Below, one piece after another: positions 29,178 through 38,145 of a stretch of DNA of 64,000 nt (positions within the stretch are counted from its first letter, which is position 1; every line of letters begins with the position of its first letter). Under the pieces are notes generated by a model. The model ran no database searches. It was not told where the DNA came from and worked only from the letters and a program-made list of their open reading frames with translations. Source of the DNA: an uncultured Bacteroidota bacterium. GTDB taxonomy: Bacteria; Bacteroidota; Bacteroidia; Flavobacteriales; Flavobacteriaceae. The stretch covers positions 1-64,000 of the forward strand of contig CABZAE010000004.1 of the NCBI GenBank assembly GCA_902523635.1. Reading direction: 5' to 3'. A program made the translations under genes and the position numbers.

Positions 29178-30884
29178 TTAACTATTTGTCTTGAACCATT
29201 CTGCTACATTATCGAGTTGTAATGCATCTAAATTTAATTTGTTTTTCTTTCTAAAGCCGTTAAGCTTTTGATGAACCTGAGTAGGTTTATTGGATAACAA
29301 ACTTTCAGTATCAACATAAATTTCCATTACAATGTCAATCCAATCCTCATTTACTCCAATAGTCAAAAAATCTGATCTTTTTGAGATTGGTTTATTTATC
29401 TGAGGTTTCATTTGCGGGAAAAAAATAACCTCTTGTATTGATTTTTGATTAGTAAAGAGCATTACCAAGCGATCAATTCCTATACCAATCCCAGATGTAG
29501 GAGGCATACCATATTCAAGTGCTCTGACAAAATCCTTGTCAATGTACATAGCTTCCTCATCACCTTTTTCGCTAAGTTTTAATTGATCTTTAAATCTCAT
29601 CATTTGATCAATAGGATCATTTAGTTCTGAATAAGCATTGGCTATTTCTTTTCCATTTATAAATAATTCAAATCTTTCAGTAAGCTTTGGATTATTACGA
29701 TGTTCTTTAGTTAATGGACTCATTTCTTTTGGATAGTCAATAATAAAAGTAGGTTGGGTGTAATGATGTTCACATTTTTCTCCAAAAATAGCATCAATTA
29801 ACTTTCCATATCCCATATTGCTCTCCACTTCGATACCTAATTTTTTAGCTGTTTCGAACATTTGTTTTTCATCAAAATCTGAAACATCAATTCCTGTGTG
29901 TTCTTTGATTGAGTCCAAAATACTAATTCGTTTGTAAGGAGCTTTTAAATTAATTTCCTTACCATCTAAATTTATTAATGTTGATTTATTAATCGATATC
30001 GAAATCTCTTCAATTAATTTTTCAGTCAATTCCATCATCCAATAATAATCTTTGTATGCAACGTAAAGTTCAATCATCGTAAACTCAGGGTTGTGAGTCC
30101 TATCCATTCCTTCGTTTCTGAATGCCTTAGCGAATTCGTAAACTCCTGCAAAACCACCAACAATCAATCTTTTTAAATATAGTTCATTAGCAATTCTTAG
30201 GTAAAGTGGGATGTTTAAAGCATTATGGTGAGTTGTGAATGGCTTGGCGGATGCACCACCAGGAATTGGTTGTAGTACAGGGGTTTCGACTTCTAAATAA
30301 TCTCTTTTATTTAAAAAGGTTCTGATCCTATCAATTATTTTGGTTCTTTTAATAAAAGTTTCTTTAACAGAGCTGTTAACAATTAAGTCAACATAACGCT
30401 GACGGTACCGAGATTCAGGGTCATTAAACTCATCGTAAGAGTTTCCCTCAGAATCAGTTTTGGGTAGTGGCAGAGGCTTTAGACTTTTACTTAGAAGTGT
30501 GAATTTTTTCACAAGCACTGTCATTTCTCCAACTTTAGTTGTGAAAAGGGATCCGTTGATCCCAATAATATCCCCAATGTCAAGCAGTTTTTTATAAACA
30601 TCATTATAAAGTGATTTATCTTCTCCTTGACAAATTTCGTCTCTGTTGAAATATAATTGGATTTTACCTTCATTATCCAATAACTCGGCAAAACTTGCTT
30701 TACCCTGGATCCTTCTTGACATCAAACGTCCTGCAATTTTTACAGATTTTCCCTCTTCGAAACTGGATTTTATTTTTTTTGAATCAGTTGAGGTTTCAAA
30801 AGAATGTTGGGGATAAGGGTTGATTCCATAGTCAATAAGTTTTTCAAGCTTCTCTCTTCTTATTTTTTCTTGCTCCGACAACAT
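29178..30884 (-). CDS. lysS: lysine--tRNA ligase
   Basis: Class II lysyl-tRNA synthetase (568 residues). An N-terminal anticodon-binding OB fold (SVKIAGRLMSRR) is followed by the catalytic core with motif 2 (FRNEGMDRTHNPEFT) and motif 3 (GIGIGIDRLVMLF). An extra C-terminal segment of about 65 residues (VNEDWIDIVMEIY onwards) goes beyond the usual end near motif 3 and is common in flavobacterial LysS. An upstream in-frame start 39 bp earlier would overlap the promoter at 30894-30923, so the ATG at 30884 (MLSEQEKIRR) is chosen. Confidence 0.95.
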   Translation of the reverse strand: MLSEQEKIRREKLEKLIDYGINPYPQHSFETSTDSKKIKSSFEEGKSVKIAGRLMSRRIQGKASFAELLDNEGKIQLYFNRDEICQGEDKSLYNDVYKKLLDIGDIIGINGSLFTTKVGEMTVLVKKFTLLSKSLKPLPLPKTDSEGNSYDEFNDPESRYRQRYVDLIVNSSVKETFIKRTKIIDRIRTFLNKRDYLEVETPVLQPIPGGASAKPFTTHHNALNIPLYLRIANELYLKRLIVGGFAGVYEFAKAFRNEGMDRTHNPEFTMIELYVAYKDYYWMMELTEKLIEEISISINKSTLINLDGKEINLKAPYKRISILDSIKEHTGIDVSDFDEKQMFETAKKLGIEVESNMGYGKLIDAIFGEKCEHHYTQPTFIIDYPKEMSPLTKEHRNNPKLTERFELFINGKEIANAYSELNDPIDQMMRFKDQLKLSEKGDEEAMYIDKDFVRALEYGMPPTSGIGIGIDRLVMLFTNQKSIQEVIFFPQMKPQINKPISKRSDFLTIGVNEDWIDIVMEIYVDTESLLSNKPTQVHQKLNGFRKKNKLNLDALQLDNVAEWFKTNS

Positions 30885-30893
30885 TTTTATTTT

Positions 30894-30923
30894 CAAAGAT
30901 AAAAAATAGATAGTTACATACAA
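30894..30923 (-). promoter_or_regulatory. consensus promoter of lysS
   Basis: On the minus strand TTG, 19 bp and TATCTTTG match the Bacteroidota sigma-A consensus (TTG-N19-TAnnTTTG) exactly. The -7 box ends 9 bp before the lysS ATG, so the leader is only a few bases. This also rejects the longer lysS frame. Confidence 0.7.
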
Positions 30924-31040
30924 TGTTAGGGTCTCAATTCAAGTTAAAATATAATATAGTATTTAGTTATTCATTGGATAAGTATAATGTCATTTAATTT
31001 TAACTTTCTTTTACTTAGTTTTACAACAATAACATTAGAT

Positions 31041-31736
31041 TTGAATAAAGTCGTAAAAATCCACGAATTAGGTCTATATGAATATGATGAGGCTTATGAA
31101 TATCAACAAAAACTTTTTAACGATATAGTTGATGTTAAGATTTCCAATAGAAAAAAAAATAAAAAAAAACCTACCCAAAATCATTTAATTTTTGTTGAAC
31201 ATCACAGTGTTTACACTATGGGTAAAAGTGGAAACATATCAAATTTATTAATACCTAAAGAAGAACTTTTGAATAGAGGAATAAAATTCGTCAGGACTAA
31301 TCGTGGAGGAGACATAACCTATCACGGACCTGGGCAAATTGTATGTTACCCAATTTTAGATCTCGATAATTTTTTCACTGATATCAACAAATATCTAAGG
31401 TCACTCGAAGAGGTCGTTATCAAAACACTAGAACATTATAAAATTGACAGCTATAGAAGTAAAAATGAGACTGGAGTTTGGCTAAAATCAAATAATATTG
31501 AAAGGAAGATTTGTGCTCTAGGAGTTAAGGCGAGTAGATGGGTAACTATGCATGGATTAGCATTGAATGTAAATACAGATCTCGGTTTTTTTGATAATAT
31601 AATTCCCTGTGGAATAAGGAATAAGTCCATAACTTCGATCTCAAATGAGTTGGGATGTGAAATTAAAATTGAGGAAGTAAAACAAAAAATTATTGAAAAT
31701 TTTTTGGACGTTTTTTCAGCTAAATTAGTTAATTAA
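31041..31736 (+). CDS. lipB: octanoyl-[acyl-carrier-protein]:protein octanoyltransferase LipB
   Basis: Transfers octanoyl from ACP to lipoyl-domain lysines in lipoate synthesis. Motifs: RGGDITYHGPGQ, GVKASRWVTMHGLALNV (Lys of the active site) and IPCGI (catalytic Cys). An ATG at 30987 would add 18 hydrophobic residues (MSFNFNFLLL...) not expected in this cytosolic enzyme. A TTG at 31041 gives MNKVVKIHELG, a typical LipB start, and 231 residues. TTG starts are forced in several other genes of this window. The start is inferred and 30987 remains possible. The 3' end overlaps the convergent lipoprotein gene by 12 bp. Confidence 0.88.
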   Translation: MNKVVKIHELGLYEYDEAYEYQQKLFNDIVDVKISNRKKNKKKPTQNHLIFVEHHSVYTMGKSGNISNLLIPKEELLNRGIKFVRTNRGGDITYHGPGQIVCYPILDLDNFFTDINKYLRSLEEVVIKTLEHYKIDSYRSKNETGVWLKSNNIERKICALGVKASRWVTMHGLALNVNTDLGFFDNIIPCGIRNKSITSISNELGCEIKIEEVKQKIIENFLDVFSAKLVN

Positions 31737-34100
31737 GTAAACCAGAATTTCATTCTTTTCGCCCATAGTAACCAGTAGTTTTAATTTATTTTTTTTGGTA
31801 CTCATATCTATCACACTGGTCCCATAAATTGGAAAGTTTTCTATTAAAGATCCGTCACTGCTGAATAAATATATTTTCTTGAGATCTAAATCTGTAATTG
31901 AAACAATATCATTAAAAAATAATTTTGGATTTGTGTAATTTCCAAATTTCAATTCAAAATTTATATTGTTAATTGTCATGATGTTTTCACTTATGTGTAT
32001 CAAATTATTTTGATTGCTAACAAAGCTATATTCGGAGTCAAGTGGGAGTGGAGTGATTTCAGTATTTCCATTTAAATCAATTGTTACAAGATCGTTATTC
32101 ATCACGAAATTAAAGGAGTTTTTGTATTTAAAAATTTCACTTATGGGAGATTTTAGTTTTTCATTAATATTAAGTCTAATGTTTCCCCGCCTGTCGAGAA
32201 TTAATAGTTTTTTTTCGGTATTTACCACCAAAAAATCTTTAGAACCTATCCTAAAATGTTTAGGAATTGAGCTTATAGGACTGCGAATATTTTTGGTGCT
32301 AAAGCCCTTGACTATTTTCATGCTAGAGTCCAACATTTTAATATCATTTTCAAAGCAAATTAAAAATCTGTAATTTCTGTTCTTGTCATAATCAAATACG
32401 GAAAGACCTATAACTTTATTATTATTTTTGTGTTTAACTTTTTTGACTAAATTTCCATTTTTATCAATTATCATGAAGCTTTTATTCGTAACAAAAGCAT
32501 ATTGAAGTCTCCCGTTTTTATAAAGATCAACTTGGTGTACTTTTCCAATAACTTGATCTTCAATTTTTTTTCTCCAAATAATATTCCCATCCTCACTAAC
32601 AAGGTAAAGATTGTTGCTTTTATCTTGAGTAATAATTTCAGGCTTTTTTGTTATGTAATTTTTGACCCATTTTGGAGCTAAACTTATTTCATTGTTAAAT
32701 TTTAAGTTAAAAGCAACTTTTGGTCCTTTTTCAACAAATTGTTCATTTAATTTTTCAATGTAACGTGTGTTGTATACTATATTTTCATCTATAAATGTGT
32801 GATCTAACCAAAAGTTGTATTTCTCTGTATCAACATTAAGTTTCTTTAATAAATCTTCACTAAAATAATTTGTGTTATAAACTCGTAAGATATTGCTTGC
32901 TTCAGGAAGGTTTTGTAATTTTTTATCAAAATCAGTTGAGAAGCCTAAAGTAGATTTATTTGTATAATTTAAAATTATATATTCCAATGATTTGGAGTAA
33001 TTGGATATGAGTAATTTATTTTCCATTAGAGTGCCAAATTTCTGTTTTTTCAGCGAAAAACCTCTGTTGATGTTTTCAGTTAGAAATAATCCATCATTGA
33101 GTTCAAAAATATCATAATCACGATACTTTGTTAATGATTTTGTTGCTTCAAGAATTTTGGATTTGAGCTTGTTAATGTTTTTAAAAACAGAGACCGAAAC
33201 AGTATCATTCTCAAAAAAAATATTTCCAATTTCATTTATATCATAAAACAACGAGTCATTTGATATTTTTTTAAACTCATCAACAGAAACAAAATTTTTC
33301 AAATTTGACAAATAATCATAATGGCTGTGTGAGAACCTTTCTATCTTTTTAAAATTTAGCGGAACAATAGATTTAAAATTGAATTTGCTACTTTTAATTC
33401 CGACTAAAGTATTTATTTTTCTAAATAATGAGTCTTTGATTATACCTACACCATTTAGAGTTAGTTTATTGTTTTTAATGTCAATATCATTCTGCATCCA
33501 ATTAAACGTTTCATTTTGAAAAAATAGAGAATTTGTATTATCATCGTTTAAAATTTTAGAAAACTTACCGTTATATAAAAGTGAAATTTTAGAATTTGAA
33601 ATTTGATAAAGCTTTGACAAATCAGAGTTACTTTCGGTTTTTAAATATGTCGAATTTCTCAAAGAGTTTTCAATTAATAGTTTACTTTTTGACTGAAGAT
33701 ATATACCATTCTTAACAGCAGAAAATAAATAATTATCATTGAACTTGATTTGTCTAATCGCGAACCCATTATAAACCGTGGAATCAATCACCTCAAGGTT
33801 TTTTTCAATATTTAACTCACTAGTAATTATAAGGGGGTGAATTTTATCATTACCCATATCGTGATAACTTATTACCAGTGGTTTGTCTAGAAAATTATCA
33901 ATTTTAGAATCAAAATTGTAATCAATTATTGTATTAAAACCTTCAAAGAATTTTTCAAAATTAGGTAGATTAATTGACTCAATTTTCAAAATAAAAACAG
34001 GTTTTGTGGGAACAAGATCAATCAATTGTGTTTCTGAGACATTAAAGTTCTTACAGCTTGAAAGAACTAACATTATTATGATCAAATTCCTAACTTTCAT
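31725..34100 (-). CDS. large lipoprotein with propeller-like C-terminal half, function unknown
   Basis: Lipoprotein of 791 residues from the start at MKVRNL (an upstream in-frame start adds 11 residues and misplaces the signal). Lipobox VLSSC. The N-terminal half resembles DUF3352-type proteins (PVFILKIESINLPNFEKFFEG, a repeated 'FILK...' fold). The C-terminal half has repeats such as NGNIIWRKKI, DKNGNLVKKVK, DRRGNIRLNIN and DLNGNTEITPL, like PQQ/beta-propeller blades. It directly precedes rnhB in the reverse direction with 38 bp between. I do not recognise a specific function; a role at the cell envelope is inferred from the lipobox. Confidence 0.7.
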   Translation of the reverse strand: MKVRNLIIIMLVLSSCKNFNVSETQLIDLVPTKPVFILKIESINLPNFEKFFEGFNTIIDYNFDSKIDNFLDKPLVISYHDMGNDKIHPLIITSELNIEKNLEVIDSTVYNGFAIRQIKFNDNYLFSAVKNGIYLQSKSKLLIENSLRNSTYLKTESNSDLSKLYQISNSKISLLYNGKFSKILNDDNTNSLFFQNETFNWMQNDIDIKNNKLTLNGVGIIKDSLFRKINTLVGIKSSKFNFKSIVPLNFKKIERFSHSHYDYLSNLKNFVSVDEFKKISNDSLFYDINEIGNIFFENDTVSVSVFKNINKLKSKILEATKSLTKYRDYDIFELNDGLFLTENINRGFSLKKQKFGTLMENKLLISNYSKSLEYIILNYTNKSTLGFSTDFDKKLQNLPEASNILRVYNTNYFSEDLLKKLNVDTEKYNFWLDHTFIDENIVYNTRYIEKLNEQFVEKGPKVAFNLKFNNEISLAPKWVKNYITKKPEIITQDKSNNLYLVSEDGNIIWRKKIEDQVIGKVHQVDLYKNGRLQYAFVTNKSFMIIDKNGNLVKKVKHKNNNKVIGLSVFDYDKNRNYRFLICFENDIKMLDSSMKIVKGFSTKNIRSPISSIPKHFRIGSKDFLVVNTEKKLLILDRRGNIRLNINEKLKSPISEIFKYKNSFNFVMNNDLVTIDLNGNTEITPLPLDSEYSFVSNQNNLIHISENIMTINNINFELKFGNYTNPKLFFNDIVSITDLDLKKIYLFSSDGSLIENFPIYGTSVIDMSTKKNKLKLLVTMGEKNEILVYLIN

Positions 34101-34138
34101 AAAATATTCATATAAATTTAATGAACATATCACTTAAT

Positions 34139-34711
34139 TTAATCTATTTTAAAACTTTTTCTGTGGTGAATTGTCTTTCCATGATTTTTAATTGCATTTC
34201 TGTGTTGCATAGTGGGATATCCTTTGTTTCTATCCCATTGATAGGCAGGAAATTTTTTTGATAAATTCCTCATGTACCTGTCCCTTGATGTTTTAGCCAG
34301 AATTGAGGCAGCAGCGATACTCATGTAAGTGGCATCACCTTTAATTATACATTTATAAGGTATTTTCATTTTTGTTTCAAAAAACTTACCATCAACTAAA
34401 ATAAATTCAGGTTTTGTTTTCAAGTTTTCAATTGTTTTATTCATGGCCAGAATTGATGCGTTAAAAATATTTAAATTATCAATCATTTCTACTGAAACAT
34501 GGTAGACAGAATAATCAATTGCATTTTTTATTATTTCGGAACGAAGAATTTCTCTTTTTTTTTCAGAAATTTTTTTTGAATCATCAAGTTCTGAACAATA
34601 ATATCTCTTTGGTAAAATGACAGCTGCTGCGGTAACCGGACCCGCTAAGGATCCTCTACCAGCTTCATCAGTACCACATTCAATTAACTTTGTAAATTGT
34701 CTCTTTAGCAT
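34139..34711 (-). CDS. rnhB: ribonuclease HII
   Basis: Removes ribonucleotides and RNA primers from RNA-DNA hybrids (190 residues). The acidic motif DEAGRGSLAGPV (Asp15, Glu16) and the later LVDGK Asp are present. AAASILAKTSRDRYM and the C-terminal GYPTMQHRNAI match the family. The length is normal. It is transcribed away from the porin gene, with a 59-bp divergent region between them that carries an inverted repeat. Confidence 0.95.
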   Translation of the reverse strand: MLKRQFTKLIECGTDEAGRGSLAGPVTAAAVILPKRYYCSELDDSKKISEKKREILRSEIIKNAIDYSVYHVSVEMIDNLNIFNASILAMNKTIENLKTKPEFILVDGKFFETKMKIPYKCIIKGDATYMSIAAASILAKTSRDRYMRNLSKKFPAYQWDRNKGYPTMQHRNAIKNHGKTIHHRKSFKID

Positions 34712-34727
34712 TAAAATAAGTCAGTTT

Positions 34728-34758
34728 AGTAAAGTTCTTCGAAATATATAACTTTACT
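34728..34758. promoter_or_regulatory. perfect 9-bp inverted repeat between rnhB and the porin gene
   Basis: AGTAAAGTT, 13 bp and AACTTTACT form a perfect palindrome inside the 59-bp divergent region. The right arm overlaps TAACTTTA, one base from the -7 promoter consensus, 12 bp before the porin ATG. This is operator geometry, but the regulator is unknown. Confidence 0.35.
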
Positions 34759-34770
34759 GAAAGTAAATTA

Positions 34771-36681
34771 ATGAAAATTAAACTTTTCTTTCTACTGTAT
34801 TTTTCAGCCTTAAGCTTGACTTTTTCACAATCTAATAATAAAAATATTGATCTTTTAAGAATGGGTGATATGATTGATAAAAAGCAAGATAGTTTAAAAT
34901 CCAAACTTCCTCCAATCGAGTTGTATCAATTTATAAATATTGAAAATGACACTGTTTTTCTTGATACTACACTAACAATAAAGAAACATTATAAATTTAA
35001 TTATCTAAGAAAGGACGATTTTGGTTTACTCAAGTTTTCTAATATAGGTCAGACCTACAATGAACTAATCAAAACTTATGATAAAATTTCAATTTATCCG
35101 GTGAATAGTTTTGAATCAAAGAAACATGCTTACATAGCAAGAAATGAAATAAGTTACTATCGGGTTCCTACTCCACTGACAGAACTTTTATTTAAAACGG
35201 TAATGAAACAAGGTCAACATACAGATGCATTTTTTTCTTCAAATTTTTCAGAAAGATTAAACTTTTCAGTTGCATTCAAAGGGCTTAGGTCTTTAGGTAA
35301 TTATCAAAATATTTTAGCGGGGTCAAAACAATTTAGATTCACTTCTAATTATGTTTCCTCTAACGATAAATATAATTTTAAATTACATTATGTGACTCAG
35401 AGTTTTGAAAATCAAGAAAATGGAGGACTTACTGATGAATCTTTAATGAATTTTGAAAATAAAGATCCTCTATTTAACGAGCGCTCTAAGCTTTCAGTCA
35501 AGTTTGAAAATGCAACTAACAACTTTACTAGTAAGAGGTATTTCATTAATCAGGAATTTTTACTAACCCGTAAAAAAAGCAACAATTTATTTTCAATTGG
35601 TCACAATTTAGAGTACGAAACAACCAAGAATATATTTGAACAATCAAGCCCATCAGAATTTTATGGAAAATTAAAACCAGAGCTTAGTAATATTATGGAT
35701 AGAACTAACATCAAAACAAGCAAAAATGAGTTCTATACCTTCTTAAACTCAAATTTGCTTGGTAAACTAAAAGTCACTTATTCTAATTATAATTATGATT
35801 ATTCTACAAATGTAATGTCAGAGACTAGCAATAAAATCAATGCAAATGAGAACGCAGTCTCGTTAAAATTTAATCGAAACCTACTCGGTCAAAAATTCGA
35901 ATTTGATATTAGTAAAAACCTATTTGGTGAAAAATTAGGCGACTTTTTTGTAGTTAATGTGTCATCAAATAAAAACTTCAACTATGACTTGGGGTTTTCA
36001 ATTGTTAGCAAACATCCAGGATTATATTACGAGTTGTATGAAAGTAGTTATTCTGAACTTAATTGGAGTAATGAGATTAAAAAAAAATTAAATACAAATA
36101 TTTTTTTAAAAATAAAAACCGAAAAACTAGGAGCCTTTACTTTTGATTTTAATAAAATTTCCAATTACACTTTTTTTAATTCAAATAATTTAAATAATCT
36201 TATTGTTGAAGTCAATCAAATTGACTCCAAAATAGAATATTTATTAGTTAAATGGCACAAAGAATTTAAATTTGGAAAGTTTCGACTTGACAACCAGCTA
36301 GCATTTCAAAATGTTAAACAGACAGGTGACTTTTTAAATGTACCAAAATTCATTTCGAGAAACACATTATATTATTCAAACAAGATTTTAAAGGGCGCAC
36401 TTTTCTTTCAAACAGGTTTTTCTTTTAAATATTTTACAAAATTCTATGCTAATGAGTACAATCCTGCTATAAGTTCTTTTCATATCCAAAATCAGAAAAA
36501 AATTGGAGGATTTCCTTTGCTTGATTTTTTTGCAAATGCAAAAATCAAACAGACAAGACTCTTTTTAAAAGTTGAGCATTTTAATTCGTCAATGGTAGAA
36601 AACAACTTTTATTCATCACCTTCATATCCTTACAGGGATTTTATTGTTAGATTTGGTTTAGTCTGGAATTTCTTTAATTAA
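34771..36681 (+). CDS. putative outer-membrane porin (Porin_10-like)
   Basis: Outer-membrane beta-barrel protein of 636 residues. The signal peptide ends near TFSQS (20). After a short linker the protein is a run of alternating amphipathic strands. Segments such as ARNEISYYRVPTPLTELLF, FSERLNFSVAFKGLRSLG and FRFTSNYVSSNDKYN match the 'putative porin' family found next to rnhB in flavobacteria. It ends in aromatic FGLVWNFFN, suitable for barrel insertion. The 3' end is 3 bp from the convergent gltD gene. The transported solute is unknown. Confidence 0.78.
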   Translation: MKIKLFFLLYFSALSLTFSQSNNKNIDLLRMGDMIDKKQDSLKSKLPPIELYQFINIENDTVFLDTTLTIKKHYKFNYLRKDDFGLLKFSNIGQTYNELIKTYDKISIYPVNSFESKKHAYIARNEISYYRVPTPLTELLFKTVMKQGQHTDAFFSSNFSERLNFSVAFKGLRSLGNYQNILAGSKQFRFTSNYVSSNDKYNFKLHYVTQSFENQENGGLTDESLMNFENKDPLFNERSKLSVKFENATNNFTSKRYFINQEFLLTRKKSNNLFSIGHNLEYETTKNIFEQSSPSEFYGKLKPELSNIMDRTNIKTSKNEFYTFLNSNLLGKLKVTYSNYNYDYSTNVMSETSNKINANENAVSLKFNRNLLGQKFEFDISKNLFGEKLGDFFVVNVSSNKNFNYDLGFSIVSKHPGLYYELYESSYSELNWSNEIKKKLNTNIFLKIKTEKLGAFTFDFNKISNYTFFNSNNLNNLIVEVNQIDSKIEYLLVKWHKEFKFGKFRLDNQLAFQNVKQTGDFLNVPKFISRNTLYYSNKILKGALFFQTGFSFKYFTKFYANEYNPAISSFHIQNQKKIGGFPLLDFFANAKIKQTRLFLKVEHFNSSMVENNFYSSPSYPYRDFIVRFGLVWNFFN

Positions 36682-36684
36682 AAA

Positions 36685-38145
36685 TTAGTTAGCAAAAGGA
36701 AGATCTCCCTTTTCTTTTGTTTCGAGTTCTGTCACCCCCATTAGGTACTTATCGACTTCATGAGCAGCTTCTCTTCCCTCAGAAATTGCCCATACAATTA
36801 AAGATTGACCTCGCCTCATATCACCAGCAGAGAAGATATGAGGAATATTTGTCTGAAAGTTTTTTGAAATTACTTTTCCATTAGCATCAGTTTGGACTCC
36901 GAGTTGTTCAACTATTGACTTTTCATGTCCTGTAAATCCTAGTGCTAGCAATACCATATCACATGGCCAATTTTTTTCAGTTCCTTCAATTTCAACAAGT
37001 TCACTATTTACACCATCCTTTCTAACCCATTCTACCTCCACAGTTTTCAGAGTTTTTACATTACCTTTTTCGTCACCAATAAATTCTTTAGTTAAGATAC
37101 TCCATTCTCTATGTATACCCTCCTCGTGTGATGAAGTTGTTTTTAATTTAAATGGCCAGTAAGGCCAAGGATTTTCTTTGGCTCTGGTTTTTGGTGGCTT
37201 GGGCATTATTTCAAAATTAGTTACAGACAAAGCACCTTGTCTGTTAGATGTTCCAATACAATCTGAACCAGTATCACCTCCACCAATTACAATTACATTT
37301 TTTCCTTTGGCATTAAGATCCGGCTTTGTTTTCTTTAATCCATCAACAACTTCATTTTGTAGTTTTAAAAAATCCATAGATTGTTTTATTCCCTTAAGTT
37401 CAGAACCCTTAATTGGCAATTCACGACTGATGGTTGAACCAGTGCATAAAACAATGGAATCATAAGTTTCAAGCCTTTTAATTGGGAAGTTTTTACCCAC
37501 TTCAGTATTGGTTCTAAATTTGATACCTTCTTTTTTTAATAATTCTACCCTTCTATCAATTATATGTTTTTCTAATTTAAAATCAGGAATACCATATCTC
37601 AATAATCCACCAATTTTATTATCCCTTTCAAAAACTTCGACGTGATGACCTGCTTTATTCAATTGTTGAGCTGCAGCTAATCCTGCAGGTCCAGACCCAA
37701 TTACCGCAATTTTCTTTCCTGTTTTTTTTTGGGGAATATTTGGTTTAATCCAACCTTCTTGAAAACCTCTCTCAACAATATATTTTTCAATCATTTCAAT
37801 TGAAACAGGTGGGTTTATTATTCCCAAAACGCATGCTGCTTCACAGGGTGCAGGACAAAGTCGACCAGTAAATTCAGGAAAATTATTAGTCGAATGTAAA
37901 ATGTGTAATGCTTTTTTCCACTCATTGTTGTAAACAGCGTCATTAAAATCGGGAATTAAATTTCCGAGAGGACATCCACTGTGACAAAAAGGAACTCCAC
38001 AATCCATGCATCTCCCACTTTGTTTTCTTAGATTACTGTCGGTTGGTTTTAATGTAAACTCTTTAAAGTTTTTCACTCTCTTATGAACAGGAATTTGAAC
38101 CTCTTCAGATCTATCATATTCCATAAAACCCTTGTGCTTACCCAT
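36685..38145 (-). CDS. gltD: glutamate synthase (NADPH) small subunit
   Basis: Electron-transfer subunit of glutamate synthase (486 residues). N-terminal Cys motif CMDCGVPFCHSGCPLG binds Fe-S, with further Cys in LCPAPCEAACVLG. The FAD site is GSGPAGLAAAQQLNKAG, the NADPH site is GGGDTGSDCIG, and the C-terminus has FSAGDMRRGQSLIVWAI. It directly follows gltB with no gap. The length is normal. With gltB it makes glutamate from glutamine and 2-oxoglutarate. Confidence 0.95.
   Translation of the reverse strand: MGKHKGFMEYDRSEEVQIPVHKRVKNFKEFTLKPTDSNLRKQSGRCMDCGVPFCHSGCPLGNLIPDFNDAVYNNEWKKALHILHSTNNFPEFTGRLCPAPCEAACVLGIINPPVSIEMIEKYIVERGFQEGWIKPNIPQKKTGKKIAVIGSGPAGLAAAQQLNKAGHHVEVFERDNKIGGLLRYGIPDFKLEKHIIDRRVELLKKEGIKFRTNTEVGKNFPIKRLETYDSIVLCTGSTISRELPIKGSELKGIKQSMDFLKLQNEVVDGLKKTKPDLNAKGKNVIVIGGGDTGSDCIGTSNRQGALSVTNFEIMPKPPKTRAKENPWPYWPFKLKTTSSHEEGIHREWSILTKEFIGDEKGNVKTLKTVEVEWVRKDGVNSELVEIEGTEKNWPCDMVLLALGFTGHEKSIVEQLGVQTDANGKVISKNFQTNIPHIFSAGDMRRGQSLIVWAISEGREAAHEVDKYLMGVTELETKEKGDLPFAN

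Noticed and set aside
30885..30923. Extended LysS N-terminus from 30923
   Set aside because: It would place coding sequence across an exact TTG-N19-TATCTTTG promoter, and the added residues do not match LysS.
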